A stretch of DNA of 64,000 bases from Utricularia gibba (lineage: Eukaryota > Streptophyta > Magnoliopsida > Lamiales > Lentibulariaceae), in NCBI GenBank assembly GCA_002189035.1, contig NEEC01000015.1, positions 1,860,001 through 1,924,000 on the forward strand, given 5' to 3'. The notes beneath the pieces are model-generated. The model made no database searches and was not told where the DNA came from. It worked only from the letters and a program-made list of their open reading frames with translations. Positions 38,395 through 49,531 of the stretch are shown one piece after another; the first letter of the stretch is position 1; every line of letters starts with the position of its first letter. The position numbers and the translations under genes were made by a program.

Positions 38395-38448
38395 CTTTTA
38401 TATATAAGGATTTCTACGTTGGGCTTGGGCCTTCAATTCCTAGGCCCA
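38371..38448 (-). promoter_or_regulatory. Minus-strand core promoter: site II boxes, TATA box, telobox
   Basis: Read on the minus strand: TGGGCC at 38448-38443, a second box (GGCCCA sense) at 38431-38426, a TATA box TATATATAAAAG (38406-38395), then a telobox AAACCCTAA (38379-38371) in the expected leader. In plants this combination is typical of ribosomal-protein and snoRNA-cluster promoters. No gene of that sort is recognised downstream. Confidence 0.55.
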
Positions 38449-39629
38449 CAATCCGACAGTGCGGATCGGATCATTCAACGCTTTAACCTACTCAGAATAA
38501 CAAAAAAATATATAATAATAAATATTTTATCTCACAATAAAGAAAAGTACACCCTGGCATTTGTATCCCCTGATTACGAATATAACCAATATTATATTAC
38601 CTATTTTCCATCATTTTATTTTAACCCGAATTTCTATATATTATATTATTTAAAATAAGTGACAGGTCGGAATCCCGAGAGGGCACATCATGCGCGTGAC
38701 ATGTCAACCGTTGGCGTGAAAGGAATGACGCCGGAATTCGGCAACCCAACTTTAAAGTACATGGAAAACCACCCCCAAAAAAGCAATGCTTTAACGAATA
38801 GTGGCTATAAACCGGTAATATGAAAATAAAAATATACAAAAAAGTAACACGTAATGCCCTGTAAAATGAAACACGAACCTTTCCAAATTCAATCTCGTCA
38901 AGATTCCTCTTTAAAAAAATGCCGTTGAATAATTTTATACCACTAACCACGGAATTAAATTCAACAAAATGATTTATGATCGATTTTATGAGTTAGTACT
39001 TAGGACCCCTAATCATTCGGGTTTAAAAATTTACGTTACGAATGATTATTTTTATTATACAATATGATACATAGCTAGATTTGTAATTCATCAAGACAAA
39101 GCACCACTAGTACGTGGAGAAACAATGGGGGGGGGCTTGAATAGAGCATGTTGTCGACAAGAGGCGTTGGATTGGGGTGGCGCGTTCTGCAACTACTGGT
39201 TCAAGGTATCTTTCATCCCAATCGTGTAGCTTTAGGGGTGGTGGGGACCAAAGGGAGCTCTGTTGGTCCACCATCATCGTCGGATCATCGCCATTTATCA
39301 GAAACGGGTCCCCATGGCGCCCACCTTGTCCCCTCCTCCCGCACGTTGGCTCGCCAGCCTTTCTTTCACCATTTCATAAACTTTTTCTTCACGCCGGCTC
39401 CACTAACCACAAAGATCTACGCACACACGGATGGATGGATGGATGCACGCACCACCATCTTCCTGTCGTGGTAGGCCCCGCCTCACCGCACTGGCGCAGG
39501 CCCTTATCTTACCTGCATCCTCCCTCAGCTGTTATTCCCTTGGGCAAAGCACAGTTGCCGCTAAAGCATGTGTATGGGTCAGTGTACTGTTGGGCAGCCA
39601 TCCCTCATGCGTTGGCATTCCTCTTCTCC
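38449..39629. other. Spacer upstream of the DUF3511 gene
   Basis: It is AT-rich to 39100, then more balanced with GTGGG/CCCAC stretches and a GGAT tetranucleotide run (39428-39443). No gene is recognised. Confidence 0.45.
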
Positions 39630-39637
39630 TTTATAAA
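39630..39637 (+). promoter_or_regulatory. TATA box of the DUF3511 gene
   Basis: TTTATAAA lies about 50 bp before the chosen ATG (39688). It also argues against the in-frame ATG at 39637, which overlaps this box and would lie upstream of the transcription start. Confidence 0.6.
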
Positions 39638-39687
39638 TGAAGTGGATTCCTTCTAGGGGTTGCAACGCTCCCACTATTTTCTTCACC

Positions 39688-39915
39688 ATGGAGAGAGACA
39701 AGTCGTTCCCCTACTACCCTGCTTCCTATGCAGAGGCTCGGTTCAACTTCGAGGATCGCTGCAAATCCTATAGCTTCAACGGGCCTGACGAGAATCCGGA
39801 GTCCAAGAGAAGGAAGAGGGTCGCCTCCTACAACAAGTATGCTGTTGAAGGCAAAATAAAAGCGTCCCTTAGAGGTAGCTTCAAGTGGATAAAAAGCAAG
39901 CTCACCGAAGACTGA
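39688..39915 (+). CDS. DUF3511 domain protein
   Basis: A single exon encodes 75 residues. The protein is essentially one DUF3511 domain: RCKSYSFNGPDENPESKRRK, then RVASYNKYAVEGKIKASLRG and SFKWIKSKL. The family is plant-specific, small, basic and of unknown function. The start MERDKSFPYY is chosen because the only upstream in-frame ATG falls in the TATA box. It is slightly shorter at both ends than many relatives, which often have a Tyr/Gly-rich tail after the domain. Confidence 0.88.
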   Translation: MERDKSFPYYPASYAEARFNFEDRCKSYSFNGPDENPESKRRKRVASYNKYAVEGKIKASLRGSFKWIKSKLTED

Positions 39916-40699
39916 ATGTGTCTGCGGCTAGTCTTGTTGTTGTTATATCGTGGTGTTAGAAGATCTTGTAAGTTGCTTGAGAAGATATTCCTTTCTCTGC
40001 TACACCAGATTCATTTGGCTTCTCTACATTTCTTGTTTCTTGTATGGAGAGAATGATCCATGCTATCTGCTGAAACATCTGTAACCCTTTCAAAGCTCCA
40101 GAAATCCAGCTTTTTAAGTCCAAGCAAGGGTTTGGCCGGTGGTGCATGTTAAAACCATGTTCCTGTGCTGCAGCCCTTCGATTAACTTCTGGAAAAAAGA
40201 GAAAAAAAACATCCAAACTACCTTTCAGGAATCATTGATAACTCTAATCATCGACAACAAGTGAAAGCCACCGCACCTCTTGTAATCGGTGATTTCACCA
40301 GCAGGTAATCGTCCAAGGACACAACTAGGAACCGAGAAGATAAGGTGGTGGGACGAGGACGGGGATGGCGATGTTGCCGTAAGAGTAATTTGGAGCAGAA
40401 ATGAAGTGGATTCCCAACCAGCTGGCGACACGAATCGGTTGGCACCTCCAGATTTCATCCAATGAAAACAACACACGATTTGATGTGTCATAGGGGTCAA
40501 ATACCATTCCTTGTTTTATCGTCTTCATAGAAAACAAACGAAAGCCACTGGATGGTATAACAGAAACCTACAAGAAATGGCATGTCCAATAATGCACCTT
40601 GAAATGGCCGGACCCTGAAGCAGAACAATCCATAATCATGTTTAAATGCGTGAACGGGTATTCTATTCACCCAGATTTGCATCTGATAGCATCCTTTAC
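39916..40699. other. Convergent spacer between DUF3511 and PPR genes
   Basis: Probably 3' UTRs of both. Some minus-strand frames (40225-40540) are open for up to 90 codons but show no known domain or ATG context I trust. Confidence 0.45.
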
Positions 40700-42847
40700 T
40701 CATACAAGCTCTTCTGGAAGAAGGGATGATTCCAGATCAGAAATCACTTCTCCTTTCATCAACATGCAAAGCATCCGTAGCTCCAATCGAATATCGTTGA
40801 TGGCATAGTGTAAAGAATCCCCAACTACAAATACATGAACCTGGTTCTTCAGCTCAATCCAGCTGCATCCAGGCTCTTTGCTGACACCCCTAGCACTCAT
40901 TATTCTTCTGACTCTTTCAACATCGTCTAACTGTCCCATGGCCGAATATATACTCGACAACAATACATAGGCAGATGACTCTAGGGAACCCAATTCCATC
41001 AGTTTCTCTCCTGCATAAGCCCCAAGTTCGTAGTTCCGATGATTACGACAAGCACTCAATAAGACACGCCATAAACACAAACCATGTTCTATGGTTGCTG
41101 CTTCAATGAAATCTTTTGCCTCCTCCAGCCTTCCAGCACGACCTAATATATCAACCATACAAGCATAGTGCTCAATCGCCGGAGGTAAACTGAATTCATC
41201 AGCCATCAATTGAAAGTACTCTCTACCTTTATCCACCAACCCCATGTGACTACAAGCTGAAAGAACGTTCAAAAAGGTTACATTGTCTGGTTTCAAGCCT
41301 TCAAGCCGCATTTCCTCAAAGAGATCAAGAGCTTGACTTCCTTGGCCATTTTGAGAAAGGCCAGATATCATTGAATTCCAAGATACAACATCTCTTGAAG
41401 GCATCCTCCTGAATACGGCATTCTCATCATCAAGGCTTCCGCACTTGGCATACATGGTGGAAAGGGAGCTTCCTATTGGAACTTCAAGACTAAAACCATT
41501 CTTAACCACATGACCATGCATCTGTTTTCCTAGCTCCAAAGCAGAAAGACAAGAGCAGGCTTTCAACACGCTGGCCATTGTTAACTCGTTTGGAGCGATG
41601 CCTTCCATCTGCATTCTACAGTATAAACTAATAGCATTCTCATTGTCTCCGTTTTGCACATAGCCCCCAATCATGGAAGTCCATAACACAAGATCAGGTT
41701 CGTGTAGTTCAGCAAACCCCTTTTCGGCATCCACAATGAGACCACATTTTGCATACATATCAACCAAAGCTGTGGTTATGTAGATCTGAGACTCAAATCC
41801 TAACTTTATTAAATATGCATGAACCTGCTTTCCGACGTTAATTTCTTCAATATCACTGGAGGCATTGAGCACCCCAACTAGAGTGTATTTACTCGCTTTC
41901 ATTCCATTAAAATGCATATCCTTGAATAACATCAAAGCCTTCTGTCCATTAGCACTCTGTGCGTATCCTGTAATCATTGCAGACCACGTTATGGAATTCC
42001 GATCAGCAAGGAGCTCAAATAACTTAATAGCATCGTTCAATATCCCACATTTCGCATACATAGTAACCACAGCATTTCCAACTGAAACAATACTAAGGAG
42101 AGAGCTCTTAATTGATAAGCAATGAACCTGCATTCCCTTATGAACAACATCAGAAGATGCCAAGGCACTGAGAACACTGGTGAACACAAACTCATTAGGG
42201 TATTCTTCTCCTTGAGACAACATCACTTTAAATAGCACAAACGCCTCGTCTGCCATCCTCTGGGCAGCGTAACCCGAGATCATAGCAGACCATGTGATGG
42301 AGTTCCTCACCGGCATTTCATCGAATACCCTGCGGCCCTCAGACAACAAACCCAACTTGCAATACGCATTCAGCGTTGAACTGTAAACAAACACGTCAGA
42401 AGAGTCAATCAGCTTCGAAACAAGAGAATGTGCCTGGTGAACCATAAACATATCCTCCAGAACAGCTGCAGCAGAAAAGATACCAGAGAAAGTATGAGAA
42501 TTGGGGCGACTGCCATATCGAGTCATTCGCTGGAACAATCGAAGAGCAGAAACCGAGGAACCCACATAACCAGATTGCGAATAGCTGTTGATGAGAATAT
42601 TCCACGAAACAGAATCCATTTTGCACGGGAACTCCTCGAACAAGAGATGAGCCTCATCGAAGAGGTGACATTTGGCGTAGAAACTGAGTAGAGTAGTGGA
42701 GAGGAATTCACAAAATGGGAATAAACCGGACTTGACGAAGCGGCCATGAAGCGTTTTCCCCCCAGGAAGATCCCTCCTGTCAGCGAAAAACCGAAGCTTG
42801 GTGAAAAGACTCTGCGTTTGCACCGCCAAAGAAGCGGCTGGATTCAT
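40700..42847 (-). CDS. Pentatricopeptide repeat protein, PLS class with E/E+ tail
   Basis: An intronless frame of 715 residues, typical of plant PPR genes. Repeats alternate in P, L and S lengths, with recurrent units such as NSITWSAMISGYA, NAVVTMYAKCGILNDAIKLF, TSMIGGYVQNGDNENAISLY and NSMISGLSQNGQGSQALDLF. The C terminus (GCSWIELKNQVHVFVVGDSL) is an E/E+ extension without a DYW deaminase domain. PLS-E proteins bind one organelle transcript and help C-to-U editing with a DYW partner. It resembles Arabidopsis At2g33680. The N terminus (MNPAASLAVQTQSLFTKLRF) could be a mitochondrial presequence. The target RNA cannot be read with confidence by eye. The frame is clean over 2.1 kb. Confidence 0.95.
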   Translation of the reverse strand: MNPAASLAVQTQSLFTKLRFFADRRDLPGGKTLHGRFVKSGLFPFCEFLSTTLLSFYAKCHLFDEAHLLFEEFPCKMDSVSWNILINSYSQSGYVGSSVSALRLFQRMTRYGSRPNSHTFSGIFSAAAVLEDMFMVHQAHSLVSKLIDSSDVFVYSSTLNAYCKLGLLSEGRRVFDEMPVRNSITWSAMISGYAAQRMADEAFVLFKVMLSQGEEYPNEFVFTSVLSALASSDVVHKGMQVHCLSIKSSLLSIVSVGNAVVTMYAKCGILNDAIKLFELLADRNSITWSAMITGYAQSANGQKALMLFKDMHFNGMKASKYTLVGVLNASSDIEEINVGKQVHAYLIKLGFESQIYITTALVDMYAKCGLIVDAEKGFAELHEPDLVLWTSMIGGYVQNGDNENAISLYCRMQMEGIAPNELTMASVLKACSCLSALELGKQMHGHVVKNGFSLEVPIGSSLSTMYAKCGSLDDENAVFRRMPSRDVVSWNSMISGLSQNGQGSQALDLFEEMRLEGLKPDNVTFLNVLSACSHMGLVDKGREYFQLMADEFSLPPAIEHYACMVDILGRAGRLEEAKDFIEAATIEHGLCLWRVLLSACRNHRNYELGAYAGEKLMELGSLESSAYVLLSSIYSAMGQLDDVERVRRIMSARGVSKEPGCSWIELKNQVHVFVVGDSLHYAINDIRLELRMLCMLMKGEVISDLESSLLPEELV

Positions 42848-43203
42848 AAGAAGCCGAGCTTACAAAAACCGGTGATGTCCCGGCGGCATCCGTGTCCTCT
42901 CCCAATCACCCAGTAAAAACTCCTTTTATATCCACGGGACACGGGTTACAAGCATTTTCGACGCGCCAACTTTCGATATTTGCAACTAGCCCCTTTTGTT
43001 TTTAACTAGTAGCAAGTTTCAGCACAAGCCTTGCCATCAAAATTCAGAATCGTCAACAAACCAACCATTACGATCATAATGCACCGTTGACAATAACCAC
43101 CTACAACAAACTGACAGAAACCAGCGACACAAAAATCTCATGTCCACATTTGGTTGATTGCAGGAAACACGAGAGCAGCCAGTAAAAGCTGCCCTACGCC
43201 TGG
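42848..43203. other. Spacer between the PPR gene and CCT6 3' end
   Basis: Promoter and leader of the PPR gene and 3' flank of CCT6. No gene is recognised. Confidence 0.45.
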
Positions 43204-43271
43204 GGAGCTCCTGTATTTCAAAGAGGGTACTAGCTCGGAGCTCCTGTATTTCAAAGAGGGTACTAGCTCGG
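43204..43271. repeat. 33-bp tandem duplication over the CCT6 stop codon
   Basis: A unit beginning ggagctcctgtatttcaaag occurs twice in direct contact (43204-43236, 43237-43269, plus two matching bases). The right copy contains the CCT6 stop codon (minus strand, 43265-43263), so the left copy repeats the stop and the first 3' UTR bases downstream. The coding frame is not changed. Confidence 0.9.
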
Positions 43272-46200
43272 CTTCCTCATGTTCCTACCCGCACGTATAA
43301 CCTCATCAACGAGCAGCAGCTGAGCGGAAATCACAGGGCTGCGGCAGTGATGAGTGAGAGGGTGAGAGAGTTATCCAGGAGATGCATGGCAGATAAACAA
43401 AATGACAGCAGCACATACGCTGAGTTTATGATCTGACGTTTCACAGAGTAGTTATCGTAGATGCCCTCCATCTGGGGGTCGATAGGTTCTCCAGTTTGAA
43501 GATTAAGACCAACCACATTCCCCTTGTCGTGTTCTCCCTGAACAGAATCCTCCAACTGTCAATATGGCACGAAGATTTGGTGTGATTTAATCTATGAATT
43601 ACCTCAAGTTGAATGATCACATCCTGAGTGTCGAGGCCTGAATTTTCGGCTAGTGTCTTGGGCACCACAAGAAGCGCATCAGCAAAGGCTTCAACACCCA
43701 GCTGAGCACGCTGTTCAGAGTTCATCGGAGTCAGATCATATATTGCATGTAAAAAGAGAACCACGTTCAGTAATTCAGGTCAGCAGATATAAACAGTGGC
43801 ATACCCCTTGAACGGTTTTTTTCACTTCATTAACAAGATACTGTCTAGCTGCCACCTCGAAGGCCCCAGCACCCTGAGATAAGTAGAAATTAGCCATACA
43901 AAATAAACCTGGAAAGCCGTAACAAAAGGGATAATGAAATCACCAGAACAACAGCCTCATCTTCTAATGTATTTTTCACAGCCCGCAAACCATCACGGAT
44001 GGCATCTTTTATCTGAGCAATTGTATGATCATTTGGGCCTGCACCAAGGTAGCATAGTAAGTGGAACACAAACACATATCAAATATAACAGATGGTCCAG
44101 GCACACAAAAGCAGAAACTAGAAAGTACCTTTTATGAGAATTGTGCAAGATTGTGGATTTTTCACGTTTTCCACAAATGTATATTTCTCTTCCCCGAGGA
44201 TATGCTCATATACAAGACCAGCCCACCCAAGACAATCTGGACTAAGTTCATCAACGGAATTCACTGCCTCTCCACCGCAAGCCAAAACCAATCTCTCCAT
44301 GTTTCGCCTTTTTGCCCTACGGAGGGCAATTATCTAGATAGAAACAGTTAACATCAACGGACTAGGCTCATCTGCCAGCATAATATTCATTGCATTTTTC
44401 AATGCAGCATATGCAGACCATCCGATAGAGAACAAGACTAAACTCAAAATCTAAAAGGCAACTACATACCCCAGCTCGAGCAAGGAGGTCAAGAGAAGGA
44501 GGATCTATTCCCTTTTGGTTAATGACGACAAAATTGCTATCATTACCAGCACACACCTGAAAACAGTCATACAAAGTTAGACATTTGACAAGAAAAGAGA
44601 ACTTTAATCTGCACACCATATTTAAAATTCTCGTTAGAAACCTTGTTCTTCAACTCAATAATCTTCTGAACCCTTTCATCAACAGATCGCCTTTCTGCGG
44701 AAACCATGGCCTCCCTCTGCTCCGCATTCGAATAAAAGAATCCTGCATTTATTTCACTGCCAAAAAAAAATACCAGATCAATTAATTATAAAGTTAACAC
44801 TAGGAAAAATATCCAAAACTCTTACCTCTTTTCATATTCAAGTGACACATTGCAAGTTAATATATGGCAGTTCTCAGCCCTACGTTTCATATCAGGGTGC
44901 CGTGAACCATGATCAAGAACAAGCCCCTCAACCTAGTTTACAAAAGCAGAATTATAAATGACAGGTCGATAACATCCTTCCGGTGTAATTATTGGATAAA
45001 AGCATGCATAACGGGAATTTACAAAAAAGTTGATAAAAAAAATGTCGTAATAAGGCATACATGTCAGGATAAGGGACCAATCCCAACTGCAACTGAACAT
45101 GGAAGCATCACAAATAAAAAAAAAATGAATTTCTTAAAGTATAAATTGAGTTTAGAACATGCAGCTACAGTACAACGAAAACTAATACAAAAATGGTTGC
45201 AACTACAGTACAACAAAAACTAATACAAAAATGGCTTACCAAACCAGTATCCACATCAAACTTGTGGCGCATGTGCATTATCTCCACCATAAAAAGGTCT
45301 ATTGGCTCATCCACTTTCCGAATGCAAAGGACCTAAAATAAAGTTAAAAAGAGGTAAAAACAATGTCGGGCCTAATGAAAAATGCAATTGAACAAATGAA
45401 TCAAAGAAATCCGTCTCCATGATACGGAACAAGTAAAAAAAAAAATGAGCTGCCTTACAGCATTAACAACAATGTCAGTTAGTTGATCAGCTAGTGCCTC
45501 GTATAACTGCATAACAACACAAAGAAGCTTAAACATGTAAGCCTCAAGTGCTTAACATAATTCAGCTGTTTCAAAACCTTTGTCCTCAGAGTTGTCCTTG
45601 CCACCATCTTCAGTATCTCTCTATCTGGCTCCGTGCCCATCACCACAGGAGTTTTAAATTTTTCAAGAAATTGAAGGGTAGCCCTTTTAGCTATCTCAAA
45701 CCCATCAACGAGAACACGTGGATGCATCCCTGAAAAAAAAAACCAGCAAACAATTGAAGCAACAGAGGCAGATAGCAAATAATATTCCAGCCATTGTAAG
45801 CCTACATCAAATATACAACACAAAGACTATATAACCTTCATCAATGTACCGCTCAGATTGTTTCATGAGTTCCCCAATAAATATAACAGTGGTGGTAGTA
45901 CCATCACCGCTTGTATCGTCTTGAGCAACAGCAGTCCGAGCAATCATAATTGCTGTAGGGCTTTGAATTTGCTATAATCATACATGCAAATTGTAAAAAT
46001 AAAGAACAGGGGGGAAATAGAATTAACAAACTGATATAATATAAAATACAACAAACGACAAATGAAAAAATTTTCTTTAGATACTCCCCATTGCAAAAAC
46101 ACTTTTTTTATAAAAAAATGAATTGAAGAGTCTGAACTGATTAGGATTTGTCACAAAAAAATGCCATCCGAAATCCTCAGTGCAGACATTTTCCTTACAA

Positions 46201-46617
46201 AAACATTTTGGCTACAAATGTTCATCTTTCCAGGCATACTAAATCGAAGAATCACGCACCCCTTGACACTTTCTCAGAACTAAGAACAGCCGCAGATACG
46301 TGAGAACAAATCAATCATAGAAATGATAAGCTAGAGCATAAAAGGGATACCATTTCCTTGAGAAGTGTGTTCCCATCCTTAGTTAGTTTTATATCACCAG
46401 CCCCGCCAACAAGCCTGAGGTAACACAGTTATAATAGGCAAGAAAACCAAAACTACATTATCAAAAAAGGACCAAGACAGTACATTTTAATTGTTCCCTT
46501 TGGGCCTAGATTAGTCTTAAGTACATCCTGGAGGCCTTTTGCCGCGTTGATGTTCATGTGAAGCGCATGGGACTTGTTAAGAACCTCGGCATTCGGATTC
46601 AACACCCTCAACGACAT
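43263..46617 (-). CDS. CCT6: Chaperonin CCT subunit zeta (TCP-1-zeta)
   Basis: Fifteen exons, all in phase: 46617-46484, 46414-46351, 45971-45836, 45729-45578, 45506-45459, 45332-45240, 44932-44826, 44756-44642, 44556-44470, 44333-44129, 44038-43944, 43873-43805, 43710-43603, 43537-43419, 43338-43263. The product is 535 residues, equal to Arabidopsis CCT6. Group II chaperonin motifs: [42 protein letters not shown] with the catalytic Asp, and [15 protein letters not shown]. The eight-subunit TRiC/CCT ring folds actin, tubulin and other cytosolic proteins. One substitution near the end gives [16 protein letters not shown] where Gly is usual. The 5' flank (46980-47075) has several GGGCT/GGCCCA boxes. 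The stop codon lies in a tandem duplication. Confidence 0.96.
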
Positions 46618-49531
46618 CCTTTACACTATCTACCTTCGAAAGAAAAAAAAACAACAATCAAAATGCTGCATTATCAGCAGTCACTAGTTTCATCTAGTGG
46701 AATAAACCCACCGCGTCAACAAAATATCTGGAATCAGACTCTTTTGACGGGAGAGTGTAGCTTTGAACAGAGTTTACACTAGGGCTTCGAACTTTGCCTC
46801 GTCAGACAACAAAAAACGGCACGAATCCGAAATGGAAACTGTTTGTTGGATCAAAATTTACAGCTCGTACCTGGTACAACGGTAGTCCCAAGGGCTAAGG
46901 GAGGGGCGGCGTTACCGCAGCGAACTCGCAAGTATCAAGGAAGCACAGAAATGAAAACGCGGGATAATACCGGGTTGATGCCTGCCATTCTCAAAATAAA
47001 TGGGCTGGGCAAAAAGCCCATTTTCTTCTGTAAGAACAAACGACATGGCCCAATATCCCAGCCCATCCGAATCCAGAACCCTAAAGCATCGGGTCGGATG
47101 AATGGACCCGGTGTCCCCACCGAAGGATTCGAAAATGGCTTGCCCACTCAACCAGTGTTTGACAGTGGGTTGAATTGACCGGGTTTGGTGTGCCCATTAA
47201 ATACCTTCGGGGACCAACCCGGATCCATCTCCCCTCTTCCCAACCGCACCACTAGTGATGCACAAACAGCTCAATAATCCTGTCACATATCTCCACTGCT
47301 TTCGTACCTGGATTACTATGCGTTTGTTGGAAACAATTTCTAATTATCATAAAAACGATACAAAATCACTTTTATTATCAAATCTAAACGATTTCGATAT
47401 ATTTGAAAAATTTTTGTTTTAATTCTAATGACTTAGATTCGCATATTATAAGTCATTTTTAATAATCATTTTAATTCTATTACGAACTTCATCAAAAATT
47501 ATTTTTAGAATTTTTATTATAAGATATAAATTTACAAGTATACTCATACTTTTTATAAACAATTACAATCATTAACTTTCTTTAAAATAAAATATTCAAA
47601 TATTTAAAAATACTTTTTCTTTATTCAAATAAAATATTGTAACACTTTACTTTTTAAATTAGAACTTTAATACAAATCTTTTTAAATTATTGTGACAATA
47701 TAAAATATAATTTCTATACTTATATACGAATATGTCATTTACATATAAAAATCATTTATCAATTTTTTCGTACTATAATATTAATTAATTTTACAATAAT
47801 CATTCAAAAAAACTACTTCTAAATTAATTATTATTTTAAATTCTATTAAAATCAATCATGGAGTGATTTTTTTCTAACATAACATTTTGTTTCCCAAAAA
47901 CTAGAAATCTAAAAGCATTTCTAGAAAAAATTTGATAAACTGTTTTATTATCAAATATAAATGATTTCTATTTTGAAATTATAGAAATCTAAAAGCGTTT
48001 TTTTTATTTTTAAAAAATTGTAAAGATTGAATTTATGATTTATTAATTTATTTAGAATAAAATAACGCTCAAGAAAGTACATTTATCAAATGTATCATTT
48101 TTTATTCTGAATTCATTTTTAAAAAATGCACACTGTCGAGCTCAACTGGAAATGATGACTGGATTACGATTGGTAATTATTTTCTTTAGAGCCAACGTTG
48201 TTAATAGGAATATATTGAATATGATGACTCTATAATCTAATTAATAATAAATGTTAAGAGTTTAAATTTTATTATATAAAATAAAATGAAGAAAAAAAAA
48301 TTCTATGATCCAAATGTGTCACTCTTGGAGAGGTTGGGACCCGGGCCCCAGCAAAGTAGAATGACCGACGGATCAATGGCCCCCGACAAGGTTTTATATT
48401 TTATATTCCTTCTTTTTTGTCACTGCACGTGAAAGAAGCGTGACGGATCATCTCAACCACTCTCAATCAATACAGTGTGAAAATCAAGTTAGGAAGTACC
48501 ATAACGTTTACATATTGTACTGTTTGTGTAACCATGAGGTTTTCTGAAGCCTCGAAATTTTCGGTTCGATTCGATTCCATTGCATCTCGATTGCTCGGTT
48601 TTTGAAATCCGGAGGTGTTATTTCAATTCTATACTAAGATTTTTAATAGATGAATGAGAAAAATGACTATGCTATTTTTAGTGTGTGAGAAAAAATATGT
48701 ATTGTATATTAAAAAATTAATATTTGTATGTGAGAGAGAAAGCTATGATATTTAATTCTAAAAAATAATCAATTTTTAATAAGATTCTCGGGTTTCGGGT
48801 TAAAGAAGCATTTTGAAGTTCCAATTGTAATAATGATTTTAAATTCGAATACTTTCATTTACTTATAGGTTGAACTCTTTTTATAACGAGTTTCATATGT
48901 GTTAATTTATTATAGAAATAAAAACTTTTATATAAATTATAGAATGGAATTCAAAAAAATTATAAATTTCAATTTAGTTTCAACCTTGTTTGACTCACTG
49001 GTTTAGGGTTTTATATTGCGTGTGTCAATTGTTGTTCCATCGTGTGCTACATCCCAGTGGCTGATTGAGTATCTGGATATTTAAATGCATTGATTACGCC
49101 GAACCAACTACTAACTAACCCTTGCTTACGTGGGACTTGTGGTTTTGCGTTGTGTCTTAGCGACCAACTTCTATCCCGTTTCCAGAACCAGTAGGCTTAA
49201 CTCGACCCTACATCTTTTTCGGACAGATTTGTCGAGTTTCATCGGCGTGCGTGAGTTAGAGTATGTAATGTAAAAACAGAAGAGGAGCAAGTGCCACAGT
49301 AGGCTCGCATGATCTAAATCCAGCGGGATGATTGAACTGGAGATTATGCAGTCGATCCAAAGTTCAGTTGGTTCAGAGATGGAAAGATGTTCGACAGTTG
49401 CGCTCAGTCTTAATTAAGTGTGTTCTTTCATGATAGATTTGTTGTAGTTTGATGGGGTACAAGCAGAACCTACACAAACTTGTGGATACAGGCGTACAGA
49501 AGTGAGCGGTGAGGGGAAAGGGGGTTGTTCT
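46618..49531. other. 2.9-kb AT-rich spacer between CCT6 and CYP96
   Basis: 46618-47260 is CCT6 leader and promoter with TGGGCT/GGCCCA boxes. 47320-48300 is extremely AT-rich low-complexity DNA. 48330-49530 is more balanced. I see no coding region, no long terminal repeats and no tRNA fold. Confidence 0.5.

Noticed and set aside
40225-40540. Open frames of up to 91 codons between the DUF3511 and PPR genes
   Set aside because: No domain, no homologous motif recognised and overlapping frames on one strand; probably untranslated sequence.
48555-48580. GGTTCGATTCGATTCC, resembling a tRNA T-arm
   Set aside because: No matching D-arm, anticodon arm or acceptor stem around it.
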